Below, one piece after another: positions 8,120 to 16,881 of a DNA stretch of 64,000 bases. Position 1 is the stretch's first letter. Each line of letters begins with the position of its first letter. A model generated the notes under the pieces. That model had not been told where the DNA came from and searched no databases. It worked only from the letters and a program-made list of their open reading frames with translations. This stretch comes from Chryseobacterium gleum. Its GTDB lineage: Bacteria; Bacteroidota; Bacteroidia; Flavobacteriales; Weeksellaceae. The translations under genes and the position numbers were made by a program. Location: positions 4,667,001-4,731,000 of the forward strand of contig NZ_LR134289.1 in NCBI RefSeq assembly GCF_900636535.1, in the 5' to 3' direction.

Positions 8120-8692
8120 ATGGATCCATTCAAAGCACATTTAAATAAATTCATTACCGTAACCGATGAGGAGTATACTTCTATTGTATCATTTTTCAAG
8201 GTGATGGAGGTAAAGAAGAAGCAGAATCTGATGCTTGAGGGAGAGATATGCCGGAATATGTTTTTTGTGGTAAAGGGCTGTCTGAGGAAATTCTTTATCA
8301 ACGAAAAAGGAGTGGAGAATACCACTCAGTTTGCCATTGAAAACTGGTGGATTACGGATACATTTGCGTATGAAAGGCAGCAGCAGACGGATTTTAATAT
8401 TCAGTCGGTGGAGCATTCTACTGTTTTGGTGATTGATTTTAAAAATCAGGAATTATTGTTTGCAAAACATCCTGTAATGGAGCGTTATTTCCGGATTATT
8501 TATCAAAGGGCTTACGCCGCTTCAGAAAGAAAACTCCGTTATTTGTCTGAATTTTCAAGAGAAGAACTGTATATCCATTTCAGCACAATGTACCCATGGT
8601 TTATTCAAAGGATTCCCCAATATCTTGTTGCTTCGTTTCTCGGATTTACACCGGAGTATTTAAGTGAAATTAAAGCAAAACTACGTTCTTAA
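8120..8692 (+). CDS. Crp/Fnr-family transcriptional regulator
   Basis: A 190-residue protein with an N-terminal cyclic-nucleotide-binding-type beta-roll (LMLEGEICRNMFFVVKGCLRKFF) and a C-terminal HTH with IPQYLVASFLGFTPEYLSEIKAKL. No Cys cluster for an Fe-S sensor is seen. In flavobacteria, regulators of this shape usually sit beside DoxX-like and carboxymuconolactone decarboxylase-like genes, as here (8756 and 9195), which are probable targets. The effector is unknown. Confidence 0.85.
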   Translation: MDPFKAHLNKFITVTDEEYTSIVSFFKVMEVKKKQNLMLEGEICRNMFFVVKGCLRKFFINEKGVENTTQFAIENWWITDTFAYERQQQTDFNIQSVEHSTVLVIDFKNQELLFAKHPVMERYFRIIYQRAYAASERKLRYLSEFSREELYIHFSTMYPWFIQRIPQYLVASFLGFTPEYLSEIKAKLRS

Positions 8693-8755
8693 ACCAGTTT
8701 AAGTTTTTTACGGATCATAAGCCGGAAATTTGTCATGCAATTAAAAGCTAATGCA

Positions 8756-9187
8756 ATGACAGATACAAAAAAACAATTTCCGCAACTCTATTTAAGGCTG
8801 GCTCTTGCCGTGACGATGCTTTCTGCAGTTGCAGACCGGTTCGGGTTGTGGAGCAAAGAAAATTCGTCATGGGGAAATATGGAAAGCTTTAAAGAATATA
8901 CAAGACAGCTGACATTTTTTCTTCCGGAATCTTTGAGTACATTTTCAGCATATGCTGCTACCTTTTTGGAAATTCTTTTCCCTTTGATGCTGATTCTTGG
9001 ATTTAAAACCAGAATTGCAGCGTATGGAAGCAGTATTCTGCTGCTGATTTTTGCAGTATCCATGACCATTGCATCAGGAACAAAAGCCCCGCTGAATTAC
9101 TCTGTATGGGTGGGAAGTGCTGCTGCACTTTTACTGGCGGTACAACAACATTATTCTTTAAGTATAGATCAATTAACCAAAAAATAA
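8756..9187 (+). CDS. DoxX-like integral membrane protein
   Basis: About 143 residues with four membrane helices, beginning FPQLYLRLALAVTMLSAVADRFG, the typical first segment of DoxX-like proteins. An ATG at 8735 would add seven residues; 8756 (MTDTKKQF) is preferred since it places the first helix as in relatives. DoxX-like proteins are linked to thiol/oxidative stress responses, though the reaction is unsettled. Seven nt before the AhpD-like gene, so one operon. Confidence 0.78.
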   Translation: MTDTKKQFPQLYLRLALAVTMLSAVADRFGLWSKENSSWGNMESFKEYTRQLTFFLPESLSTFSAYAATFLEILFPLMLILGFKTRIAAYGSSILLLIFAVSMTIASGTKAPLNYSVWVGSAAALLLAVQQHYSLSIDQLTKK

Positions 9188-9194
9188 TAATATT

Positions 9195-9638
9195 ATGAGC
9201 GCAAGATTAAATATTGCAACAGTAGATTCGGCAGCTTACAAAGCGATGATGGGACTGGAAGGGTATTTACAGACTATTTCTTTAACACCTATTCAGAAAG
9301 AATTAATTAAAATCAGAGCTTCACAGATCAATAAATGTGCTTTCTGCCTGGATATGCATACAAAAGATGCTATCAAATACGGAGAAAATCCCCAGAGAAT
9401 CTTTATTCTGAACGGATGGACAGAAGCCAAAGAGTTTTTCACTGAGGAAGAGCTGGCATTGTTGGCTATGACAGAAGAAATTACTCTGATCAGTGAAAAG
9501 GGGTTAACTGAAGAAACTTATCAGAAAGCAAAATCTTTCTTTGATGATAACCAGATTGCCCAGATCATCATGGCGATCATAACCATCAATGCCTGGAACA
9601 GAATTGCAGTAAGTACTCATCTTCCGATTGCAAAATAG
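9195..9638 (+). CDS. Carboxymuconolactone decarboxylase (AhpD-like) family protein
   Basis: A 147-residue all-helical protein with the motif QINKCAFCLDMHTKDA, that is CxxC followed by His three residues later, as in AhpD alkylhydroperoxidases. The Cys pair and His form the proton-relay site in characterised members. The operon with a DoxX-like protein and a Crp/Fnr regulator supports a peroxide or electrophile detoxification role. Confidence 0.85.
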   Translation: MSARLNIATVDSAAYKAMMGLEGYLQTISLTPIQKELIKIRASQINKCAFCLDMHTKDAIKYGENPQRIFILNGWTEAKEFFTEEELALLAMTEEITLISEKGLTEETYQKAKSFFDDNQIAQIIMAIITINAWNRIAVSTHLPIAK

Positions 9639-9704
9639 TGAAGTATGGGAGCGGGTAGATGGAAGTCAATGAAGACTGCATAATTTACTGATATTTACTT
9701 TATA

Positions 9705-9736
9705 AAAATGGCCTTTCAAATGTGAAAGGCCGTTTT
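9705..9736 (+). terminator. Rho-independent terminator
   Basis: GGCCTTTCA (9710-9718) and TGAAAGGCC (9723-9731) form a perfect 9-bp stem with a 4-nt loop, flanked by A and T runs, after the AhpD-like gene. Confidence 0.75.
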
Positions 9737-9864
9737 AGTATAAGAAGCAAAGTGACAATGTAACCTGGTTTGGGTATTAATTCTAAAAATAAATTTTAAG
9801 GTTAATTTTATTTTTTAACGCAATTACGTTGTCTCTCTGTTCTTCAAAATTTAGGAAGGTATAT

Positions 9865-10833
9865 TTAATAAATCGCCACAGGATTTACATTCACCTGAGT
9901 AGAGCCTACATATAAAGGCTGTCCCAGAACGAATAAAAATTCCCAGATTTTTTGCTTCACCAACGGGCGGCTGTCGATCAGTTCCAGGTTATAGATTCCT
10001 TTTTTGGCCAGCATAAACTGGTTGATAGGGAATTCTTCTTTACTTTTTGGGTTAGGATATACTTCAGAAGCCCAGGTATCGCCGCCAAAAGCTACGATTC
10101 CCTGATCGGCAAGCCATTTTGCAGCATCCATTCCGATTCCCGGTTCAGTTTCCAGGAATTGCTGGTTGTTTTTACCAATCAATTCAAGCCATCCGGTGTT
10201 GAAAAGAACAATATCACCTTTTCTCAGAGTAATTCCTTGTTTCTTTAAAACGGATTGAATGTCTTCTACCGTAAATTCTGTTCCTCCCGGCACAATTGAT
10301 TTTCCATAATGAGCAGTCATATCAAGCACTACACCACGGGTTACAAAAGGTGGTACTTTTTCAACGCCCAGTTTCTTGACACCTTCTACGGTTACAAAGT
10401 CTGCTGCTTTATTTCCGTTATAGTAGGTGTTGTCAATCCCGATGTGCCCGATTCCGTTAAGCTGGGTTCCCACGCCGGTCCATCCGTTGACCAGTTCATC
10501 ATTGAAGGTGAATTTATTCGGTCCTATGCTTTTTCCGCCCTGTTCTCCGGGTTGAATATTGTATAAATTAAAACTTCTGTGTCTGAAAGCAGGAAGATTT
10601 TTATCAATGGGAACGGCAAGCGCCAGCGTTTTACCTTGTTTTACCAGTCCTAATGCCTGTTTGACAACTTCAGGTGTCAATAAATTAGCAGCTCCGATCT
10701 CATCTTTTGAGCCATAAGCAGAAGGATACCATGATTGGTCTTCGGGGTTAACGAGGGTCTGAGCGTTTAATGTAATGCTGTTTATAGTCAATAGTGTCGC
10801 TAACCCGAACACTTTGATCAGATTATTTTTCAT
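9865..10833 (-). CDS. Secreted cyclase-family (KynB-like) hydrolase
   Basis: A 322-residue protein with a signal peptide (cleavage near NAQ, residue 25). The fold belongs to the cyclase/kynurenine formamidase superfamily (COG1878): GDIVLFNTGW and GIGMDAAKWLADQGIVAFGGDTW are typical. The metal-binding motif HxGTHxD of KynB is changed to GTQLNGIGHIG, keeping a downstream His. Several superfamily members have GTQWD at this point; here Asp is also replaced by Asn. Catalysis is therefore uncertain. It stands alone between the AhpD-like and aldo/keto reductase genes. Confidence 0.78.
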   Translation of the reverse strand: MKNNLIKVFGLATLLTINSITLNAQTLVNPEDQSWYPSAYGSKDEIGAANLLTPEVVKQALGLVKQGKTLALAVPIDKNLPAFRHRSFNLYNIQPGEQGGKSIGPNKFTFNDELVNGWTGVGTQLNGIGHIGIDNTYYNGNKAADFVTVEGVKKLGVEKVPPFVTRGVVLDMTAHYGKSIVPGGTEFTVEDIQSVLKKQGITLRKGDIVLFNTGWLELIGKNNQQFLETEPGIGMDAAKWLADQGIVAFGGDTWASEVYPNPKSKEEFPINQFMLAKKGIYNLELIDSRPLVKQKIWEFLFVLGQPLYVGSTQVNVNPVAIY

Positions 10834-10860
10834 TCTTATAGGGATTGAGGTTAAAAGAAA

Positions 10861-11046
10861 GGAAGCTGGAAGCTGGGAGAGGGAAGTTCTATTAGTGTAT
10901 TGATAATTAGGTGGTTTCTATGCACTTTTCTGTATGTGACAAAGAGATTCCTCCTTCTTCGGAATGACAGTTGAAGTTCAATCGTAAACCAATCTATTGG
11001 TTATCCGACATCAATAACTTCCTTCTTCCAGCCCCTTTCTTCCAGC
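10861..11046. repeat. Intergenic unit flanked by inverted 7-bp-period arrays
   Basis: 10861-10888 reads GGAAGCT, GGAAGCT, GGGAGAG, GGAAGTT. 11019-11046 reads TTCCTTC, TTCCAGC, CCCTTTC, TTCCAGC, which is an inverted version of the same heptamer (GCTGGAA). The 130 bp between contains a motif ending CGGAATGACA also seen (inverted) near 63310. It lies between the cyclase and aldo/keto reductase genes. Confidence 0.55.
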
Positions 11047-11052
11047 TTTATA

Positions 11053-12036
11053 TTATATCTCGCTTAAAGCTGAATTGATGATGTTCAATTCTTCCTGTGA
11101 AAGGTCAATAGACATTGCTTTTGCATTTTCAATAGCCTGCTGTGCATTTCTTGCTCCTGCCAATACAACGGTAATGGCTGGTTGTAAAGTTGTCCATCTT
11201 AGTACCAGCTGAGAAAGGCTGGCTCCTTTTTCCTGAGCAATAGGTTCTATTTTTTCTAAGAAAGTTTTCACTTTATTCAAATCAAACTGAGAGAAATATC
11301 CGTTTCTGTGGTCGTTATCTTTCAATTGGGTTTCCTTAAAATATTTACCGGTTAAAAGACCTCTTTCCATCGGACTGTACACGATAATTCCTGAATTGTT
11401 TTCCAAAGAATAAGGAACAAGATCATTTTCAATAGCACGGTTCAACATACTGTAAGAAACCTGGTTGCTGGCAAGCTTTAACGTTCTGTTAGCTTCTTCC
11501 ATTTGAGCCACGCTGTAATTGCTTACCCCTGCGGCACGGATTTTTCCCTGCTGGATCAATAGTTCCATAGCTTCCATAGTTTCGCAGATTGGGGTAGTGC
11601 TGTCCGGCCAGTGAAGCTGTAAAAGGTCGATATAATCCGTCCCTAATCTTTTTAAACTCTCCTCAACTTCCTTGATGATATTTTCTTTTGAAGCCAGTTT
11701 ATAAACCGGAAGAGTTTTTCCTTCGTCTTCAGCATCAAAGAAAAATTCTCCTTTGCCATTATTGCTTCCGTCCCATACCAATCCGAATTTTGTCAAAAGC
11801 TGGATTTTTGAACGGTCTTTACCTTTGATGGCTTCCCCGATCATTTCTTCACTTAGTCCGAAACCATAAAATGGTGCAGTATCGATAGAAGTAACACCGT
11901 GATCCAATGATGCGTGAATAGAGTTGATAGAATCCTGCTTTTCATTACCGCCCCACATATTTCCACCGATTGCAAATGCTCCGTGTGTGATTGTTGATAA
12001 TTCTAAATCAGTATTTCCTAATTTTCTGTATTCCAT
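11053..12036 (-). CDS. Aldo/keto reductase
   Basis: A 327-residue TIM-barrel oxidoreductase of the AKR superfamily. The catalytic tetrad is visible: Asp and Tyr in IDTAPFYGFG, Lys in LLTKFGLVW, His in LLQLHWPD. The C-terminal NADPH-binding part (VVLAGARNAQQAIENAKAM) is present. Members reduce aldehydes and ketones; the substrate is not predictable. Transcribed alone on the minus strand. Confidence 0.87.
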   Translation of the reverse strand: MEYRKLGNTDLELSTITHGAFAIGGNMWGGNEKQDSINSIHASLDHGVTSIDTAPFYGFGLSEEMIGEAIKGKDRSKIQLLTKFGLVWDGSNNGKGEFFFDAEDEGKTLPVYKLASKENIIKEVEESLKRLGTDYIDLLQLHWPDSTTPICETMEAMELLIQQGKIRAAGVSNYSVAQMEEANRTLKLASNQVSYSMLNRAIENDLVPYSLENNSGIIVYSPMERGLLTGKYFKETQLKDNDHRNGYFSQFDLNKVKTFLEKIEPIAQEKGASLSQLVLRWTTLQPAITVVLAGARNAQQAIENAKAMSIDLSQEELNIINSALSEI

Positions 12037-12056
12037 TTTGTTTTAATTGTTATGTG

Positions 12057-12120
12057 TAAACCACCCCGTCAAAAATTCTTTGAATTTTCGCCACCCCTCC
12101 ACTGGAGGGGAATTCTCGCC
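12057..12120. repeat. Dispersed palindromic repeat (copy 1)
   Basis: Contains ACCCCGTC, then an inner dyad AAAATTC-TTT-GAATTTT, then CCCCTCC-ACT-GGAGGGG. An inverted relative lies at 17901-17962 (ACCCCGTC, TTTTTGC-TTT-GCAAAAA, CCCCTTnnnnAAGGGG on its minus strand). The arms have compensated changes, which suggests the structure is conserved. Confidence 0.6.
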
Positions 12121-12247
12121 GTTTCAATGTTGACACTTTTAAGAACTTTTCGATATAAAAAGACTTTAAATATTCTTCTCTGTATTCTGATTAGAAACTT
12201 CTTTTTATTTAAGTGTCTGAAGCTTTTGTGACTTTTGTGGTTAAAAA

Positions 12248-13003
12248 TTATTTGTTATTTAATTCCTTTAAAATTGCTTCTCCAACACTCTTTGCAGACT
12301 GTGGATTCTGTCCTGTGATCACTCTCTGATCCGTTACCACATGATTCTGCCAAAGCCCTGATTTTTCAAATTTTGCTCCTCTTTCTTTCAGCTTATCTTC
12401 CAATAAGAAAGGAACAACGTTTGTTAATTTTACTTCAGATTCCTCTTCATTAGTGAAAGCATTGATTTTCTTGCCGTCTACAAGATATTTTCCATTATTC
12501 AGTTTGATATTCACCAAACCTGCGGGACCATGACATACTCCGGCTACAATACCGCCGTTTTCATAGATTTTGGAAGCAATGTCTGCCAGTTCCTGATTAT
12601 CTGCAAAATCCCACATCGCTCCGTGTCCTCCTGCATAAAAAATGGTTGAGTATTCCTTAGGATTGACTTGTGACGGCGTCATAGAATGGTCAATTTTGTT
12701 TTTATATTCCTTGTTCTCCCAGAATTCTTTGTTGACCGGATCTTTCAAATCGAAACCATCTACCGGAGGAGTTCCGCCTTTAGGACTTACAAAGTCAATT
12801 TCATATCCTGCTTTGTGCAGAACTTCCCATGGGTGAGAGACTTCGCCCAGATAATATCCTGTATCTTCGCCGGTACTGCCTTTTTTATCATGGCTGGTTA
12901 CGACAAATAAAATTTTCTTTTTCATATTCTTTGATTTTTTGGTTTGTGCATGTACAAATCCTACTGTAAGGACTGCAAGCATTAAAAACGCTAATTTTTT
13001 CAT
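12248..13003 (-). CDS. DJ-1/PfpI-family (Hsp31-like) protein
   Basis: 251 residues. A DJ-1/PfpI alpha/beta domain with the nucleophile elbow IVAGVCHGPAGL (Cys) and the acidic residue preceding it in the family. The frame starts with a signal peptide-like stretch (MKKLAFLMLAVLTVGFVHAQ), so it may be exported; an internal ATG at 12925 (MKKKILFVVT) would give a cytoplasmic form. Family roles include glyoxalase III/deglycase-like activity and chaperoning. It is the last gene of a minus-strand group with a monooxygenase, epimerase and flavodoxin-fold reductase, consistent with carbonyl or quinone stress. Confidence 0.82.
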   Translation of the reverse strand: MKKLAFLMLAVLTVGFVHAQTKKSKNMKKKILFVVTSHDKKGSTGEDTGYYLGEVSHPWEVLHKAGYEIDFVSPKGGTPPVDGFDLKDPVNKEFWENKEYKNKIDHSMTPSQVNPKEYSTIFYAGGHGAMWDFADNQELADIASKIYENGGIVAGVCHGPAGLVNIKLNNGKYLVDGKKINAFTNEEESEVKLTNVVPFLLEDKLKERGAKFEKSGLWQNHVVTDQRVITGQNPQSAKSVGEAILKELNNK

Positions 13004-13005
13004 GA

Positions 13006-13293
13006 TTAAATGATATGGGTAGTATAAATCTGTGGTTTCTCCTGAAGCTTTTCTTCAACCAAAGCTCCGAAAGCCTTGATGTAAGGCTGCTGATTATGTT
13101 GGGCTAATCCTTCTTCGTTTTTCCAGATTTCGTAGAAAACAAACTCATTTTTGTCTTCAATTCCCTGGTGAAGGCTGTAAAGTTCACAAGCCTCTTCTTT
13201 TCTTGTTTCTTTTACCATATTCTGAAGAACTTCAAATACTTCTGCCTGATGTTCTTCTTTAGACTTTATAATCGCTGTAAGATAAATTTTCAT
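13006..13293 (-). CDS. ABM-domain (antibiotic biosynthesis monooxygenase-like) protein
   Basis: A 95-residue ferredoxin-like dimeric protein: KIYLTAIIKSKEEHQAEVFEVLQNMVKETRKEEACELYSLHQ, then FVFYEIWKNEEGLAQHNQQPYIKAF, the ABM pattern (E.W...ALxxHxxxxH). YgiN-type members are quinol monooxygenases. Here it sits two nucleotides from the DJ-1-like and epimerase genes and close to an MdaB-like reductase gene, echoing the E. coli mdaB-ygiN pair; a quinone redox role is therefore a reasonable inference. Confidence 0.82.
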   Translation of the reverse strand: MKIYLTAIIKSKEEHQAEVFEVLQNMVKETRKEEACELYSLHQGIEDKNEFVFYEIWKNEEGLAQHNQQPYIKAFGALVEEKLQEKPQIYTTHII

Positions 13294-13295
13294 AA

Positions 13296-14180
13296 TTAAA
13301 TAAAATTTTCAATTGAGTTATAGACGGGTTTCCACCCCAGTTCTGTTCTGGCTTTATCTGCGCTGCATATACTGTTAGATGCAAAACCGAAATAGCCGCC
13401 TGCAGGCCCGAAATTGTCAACAGCATCCTGTATGCTTAAAGATCTGGCGGGTTGCTGATGATATTTTTTGCTGATGATTTCCGCAATGTTTTTTAAAGAT
13501 GAGGCTCCGTTTTCTGCATAATAAATGGAACCTTCTTTTGCTTTTTCCAAGGCCAGTACATAAAGATCTGCCAGATCTTCAATATGTAAATTGGACCAGA
13601 TATTTTCACCTTCGCCAAAATAAACACCATGTCCTTTTTTCTGTGAGAAATTAATCAGAGCAGGGATCTGGATACTGTCTTTTTTTATTCCCAGACCTTC
13701 TCCATACACCATGGTAGGAACAATAACGATACTTCTTATATCTTTTTGAACAGATTGAAGTACATAATTATTGATAAGTACCCTTGATGCCATTTCCAGT
13801 CTTGGAGTCAAAGGGTAGTCTTCTCTATACACAAAATCACTCCTTCTACCATTTTCTTTACCTCCAAAAATGGCAGATCCTGAAGTAAAAATGAAGGTTT
13901 TATGACTTCCCTCCAGAGCTTTGATAAAGTTATCCACAGCATAAGCATCATCGGCAGAATCAGCATTGTGAATGACTGCATCAACACCAGCAACAGCTGT
14001 TTTGATAAGGTCTTCATTGTGAATGTTCCCTACAACCGTCTTGATTCCCAATGATTCCAGTTCCTGTACATGGGATTCATTACGGACGAGTCCTGTCACT
14101 TCATAATTCCTCTCAAGGAGCTTTTTTGCAATACTGCCGCCAATATAGCCGGTAATACCTGTGATCAGTATTTTTTTCAT
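13296..14180 (-). CDS. NAD-dependent epimerase/dehydratase (extended SDR)
   Basis: A 294-residue Rossmann protein. N-terminal ILITGITGYIGGSIAKKLL (TGxxGxxG nucleotide-binding motif), then TSGSAIFG. The usual YxxxK is not obvious at its normal place; around residues 130-145 the sequence is LEMASRVLINNYVLQ, so this may be an atypical SDR that binds NAD(P) without the canonical catalytic pair. It overlaps the upstream flavodoxin-fold gene by 4 nt (ATGA). Confidence 0.8.
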   Translation of the reverse strand: MKKILITGITGYIGGSIAKKLLERNYEVTGLVRNESHVQELESLGIKTVVGNIHNEDLIKTAVAGVDAVIHNADSADDAYAVDNFIKALEGSHKTFIFTSGSAIFGGKENGRRSDFVYREDYPLTPRLEMASRVLINNYVLQSVQKDIRSIVIVPTMVYGEGLGIKKDSIQIPALINFSQKKGHGVYFGEGENIWSNLHIEDLADLYVLALEKAKEGSIYYAENGASSLKNIAEIISKKYHQQPARSLSIQDAVDNFGPAGGYFGFASNSICSADKARTELGWKPVYNSIENFI

Positions 14181-14794
14181 GATACCAGTTCAGATTTTAA
14201 TTCTTTTTCAAAAACATTTCTTACATGTTCTCTGTAAAGCTTCATATCGCGCTCTATATTGGCGTTTTTCTCCACATCGTGGAAGTGGAAGCTTTCCATT
14301 TTTTCCATAGAAACAAAAGCATTCATTCTGTGGAACCCAAATAACGGACCTTTGTCCACACTTTTTTCATTAAAGAATTCTCCGGGAAGTGTGAAAGCGG
14401 TTGCAGGAGCATTCCAGCTTGTAGTCAGCATATATTTTCTGCCACCAAGCATTCCTCCTGTTCCATAATTGATTTCAGGATTCTCAGCTTTTCTACCGTC
14501 ACTCATATAAATTCCTTTTGCATGACCTGCGGTGAACACTTCATCGATATATCTTTTCAATCCGTTCGGAAGCTGGAACCACCAGATTGGAGTGTGGTAA
14601 ATAATGTAATCCGCCCATACAAACTTCTGAACTTCTTCATGTTTGTCATAATTTTCGCTTACATTGGTGATCTTTACTTCTACGTTGTCAAATTCTTTAA
14701 GAACTGCCAATGTATTTTCTGCGATCGTTTGATTATATTTTCCTCCGGAATGTCCGAAATTCTGTCCTCCGTTGATGATTAGTACTTTTTTCAT
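14177..14794 (-). CDS. NAD(P)H-quinone oxidoreductase, MdaB-like flavodoxin fold
   Basis: A 205-residue flavodoxin-like protein with IINGGQNFGHSGGKYN at the N-terminus (phosphate-binding loop for FAD/FMN) and IIYHTPIWWFQLPNGLKRYIDEVFTAGHAKG, the signature of MdaB/KefF-type quinone reductases (TPIWW). Two-electron reduction of quinones is the family role. First gene of a four-gene operon with epimerase, ABM and DJ-1-like genes. Confidence 0.87.
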   Translation of the reverse strand: MKKVLIINGGQNFGHSGGKYNQTIAENTLAVLKEFDNVEVKITNVSENYDKHEEVQKFVWADYIIYHTPIWWFQLPNGLKRYIDEVFTAGHAKGIYMSDGRKAENPEINYGTGGMLGGRKYMLTTSWNAPATAFTLPGEFFNEKSVDKGPLFGFHRMNAFVSMEKMESFHFHDVEKNANIERDMKLYREHVRNVFEKELKSELVS

Positions 14795-14824
14795 TTCTTT
14801 TATGATTGTTTAAATTTTACTCTG

Positions 14825-14832
14825 CAAAGTTA
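14825..14832 (-). promoter_or_regulatory. -7 promoter element of the MdaB-like operon
   Basis: TAACTTTG on the minus strand, 30 nt before the start codon at 14794. Upstream DNA up to 15167 carries no gene. Confidence 0.55.
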
Positions 14833-14940
14833 GGATGGATGCTTGTATAATAAAAATAATATAATTTATAGAAAAGTATTATTTAAATTATAGTTTGTAG
14901 AGTTCAAGGTTTTGGGTTCAAAATTTAAGGTTTTGTATGT

Positions 14941-15102
14941 GAATGGTGAAAAGTCAATTCGCTTTGCTTGTGAATTTTTATAGGTTCGGGATGTGTGATT
15001 GGGGATTGAGTGCAGCCGATTTGTTTGTATGTACAGGTATTTCTAATCAGCAGTTAATCATTCACTATTGACTTTGCGAAGCAAAATTGACGATTGACAA
15101 TT
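14941..15102. repeat. Dispersed GCGAAGCAAA repeats
   Basis: Two related short repeats: 14941-14980 (GAATGGTGAAAAGTCAATTCGC ... with GCTTTGCTTGTGAATT) and 15054-15102 (CATTCACTATTGACTTTGCGAAGCAAAATTGAC in part). Relatives occur at 23577-23614 and 55468-55566. Each has an inverted core around TTTGCGAAGCAAA. No coding sequence is visible in this 400-bp gap. Confidence 0.5.
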
Positions 15103-15167
15103 TACTTTTTTCTCATTTCATGGTAAAATATCATATCATTTCTAAACCGGAATTATGTTGTGACAGG

Positions 15168-15175
15168 TAAATTTG
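15168..15175 (+). promoter_or_regulatory. -7 promoter element for the metallophosphoesterase gene
   Basis: TAAATTTG, 19 nt before the start codon at 15195. Confidence 0.5.
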
Positions 15176-15194
15176 TTTAACAAATTGAAGGACA

Positions 15195-15941
15195 ATGATA
15201 CAGATAGCTGTTTTTAGCGATGTGCACGGAAATCTTCCTGCACTAGAAGTGGTATTGAAGGATATTGAAGAGAGAGGAATCAGCCAGAAATTCTGTCTTG
15301 GAGATCTTGTAGATTTTGCACCCTGGGGAAATGAAGTGATTGAAAAAATCAGAAGCCTGAACATTCCCTGTTTGATGGGAAATCATGATGAAAGAATTGC
15401 TTTTGATATTCCTGTCATTCCTCTTTCAAAGCATTCGGAAGAAGAAACTGAAGCCCGGTTCATTGCAATAGACCATTCTAAAAAGCATATTACAAAACAG
15501 AATAAAAAATTTCTCGCTGAACTTCCTTTTCATTTAAAATTAAACTATAAAACAGGTGAAAAACACTGGAATATCCAATTGGTTCATTCAAGCCTTGAAA
15601 GTAACGATACCTATCTGTACGAGTCCAAGAATGATGAGATTTTTACGTCTATGCTGAAGAATGCGGACGCTGATCTTATTGTGATGGGACACACTCATTT
15701 ATCATTTAAAAAACAATTTGAAAATAACTCTTGGGCTGTCAATTGTGGATCTGTAGGACGTTCCAAAGAAGAAAACAGACTGGCTTCTTATCTGGTGCTC
15801 ACTTTGGATGAAGAAAAAATTACTCCTGAAATTGTACAGTTATCTTATCCGATTGAGGAAACTGCCTGCCAGATAAGGGAAAGCGGAATTCCGGATTATT
15901 ATGCAGCGTTTCTGGAAAATGAAAATGTATCAATATTATAA
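15195..15941 (+). CDS. Metallophosphoesterase
   Basis: A 248-residue calcineurin-like phosphoesterase. Metal-binding motifs in order: FSDVHGN (DxH), LGDLVDF (GDxxD), MGNHDERI (GNHD), then VMGHTHLSF (GHTH) and NCGSVG. This arrangement matches the YfcE/MJ0936-like branch, soluble phosphodiesterases with broad in vitro activity. It stands alone before a LysR gene. The natural substrate is unknown. Confidence 0.88.
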   Translation: MIQIAVFSDVHGNLPALEVVLKDIEERGISQKFCLGDLVDFAPWGNEVIEKIRSLNIPCLMGNHDERIAFDIPVIPLSKHSEEETEARFIAIDHSKKHITKQNKKFLAELPFHLKLNYKTGEKHWNIQLVHSSLESNDTYLYESKNDEIFTSMLKNADADLIVMGHTHLSFKKQFENNSWAVNCGSVGRSKEENRLASYLVLTLDEEKITPEIVQLSYPIEETACQIRESGIPDYYAAFLENENVSIL

Positions 15942-15949
15942 TTATTTTG

Positions 15950-15957
15950 TAAATTTG
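15950..15957 (+). promoter_or_regulatory. -7 promoter element for the LysR gene
   Basis: TAAATTTG, 24 nt before the start codon at 15982. Confidence 0.5.
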
Positions 15958-15981
15958 CATCAGAATATTAATAATTAAGTC

Positions 15982-16881
15982 ATGGTTAACTTAGAATGGT
16001 ATCGTACTTTTAAAGCGATATATAAAACCGGGACATTGACAGGTGCAGCAGATGCCTTATTCATCTCACAGCCGGGAGTAAGCCTGCATTTAAGTTCTTT
16101 GGAAGCTTATGTAGGCTATAAACTGTTTGACAGAACCGGTAGAAAAATGATTCCGACAGAAAGAGGGAAGGTGTTGTTCAATGCCGTTGCTGAGCCTCTT
16201 ACCAGACTGGAAGATGTAGAGAAGAATTTTCAGAAATCTACAGAAAAGCTTACGCCTACAATCAGTGTGGGAATGTGTTTTGAGACTTTTCAGACTACAC
16301 TGGAACAATATGTTTCATCACTGCCTTTCAATCTGATCATCAGTTTTGGAGAATATCCTGAAATGCTGGATCAGCTGGATAAAGGAATTCTGGATCTTAT
16401 CATTACTCCTAAAAAAGGTTCTTCCCCCAATATAGAGCATGAAGCCTTCTCTTCCGAGCAGATCATTCTGGTTGGAGGGAAAGATGTAGATACTGCCGCT
16501 TTCAGTAAAGTTTTAAAAACAAAAGATGCAGAACAGATAGAGGAGTGGCTGAAGAACGAAAAATGGTACGGAACTACGGGAGATATGGAACACCTTTTCC
16601 AGTTCTGGACCTTGAATTTTGGTCATAAGCCGAATTTCCGGCCCAATTATATCGTTCCCAATCTGAATTCAATCATCCGATGTCTGAAAGGAGGAACAGG
16701 ATTAGCCGTTGTTCCTGACTTCCTATGTAAAAATGACATTGAAGGCGGTGAAGTTAAAATGATCTGGGAAGGAAAGAAAAAGCTGGAAAATACACTGTAT
16801 TTCGGATGCCGTAAAAAAACGAATTATCAAGCCGAAATAGAACATATTAAAGGCTTATTCCGCCAGGTAATGGGTAAGTAA
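15982..16881 (+). CDS. LysR-family transcriptional regulator
   Basis: A 299-residue protein with an N-terminal winged HTH (LEWYRTFKAIYKTGTLTGAADALFISQPGVSLHL, then KLFDRTGRKMIPTERG) and a C-terminal periplasmic-binding-like effector domain. LysR regulators usually act on a divergent gene; here the upstream neighbour is co-directional and the downstream acetyltransferase is convergent, so no target is evident. Its 3' end overlaps the convergent GNAT gene by 27 nt. Confidence 0.88.
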   Translation: MVNLEWYRTFKAIYKTGTLTGAADALFISQPGVSLHLSSLEAYVGYKLFDRTGRKMIPTERGKVLFNAVAEPLTRLEDVEKNFQKSTEKLTPTISVGMCFETFQTTLEQYVSSLPFNLIISFGEYPEMLDQLDKGILDLIITPKKGSSPNIEHEAFSSEQIILVGGKDVDTAAFSKVLKTKDAEQIEEWLKNEKWYGTTGDMEHLFQFWTLNFGHKPNFRPNYIVPNLNSIIRCLKGGTGLAVVPDFLCKNDIEGGEVKMIWEGKKKLENTLYFGCRKKTNYQAEIEHIKGLFRQVMGK

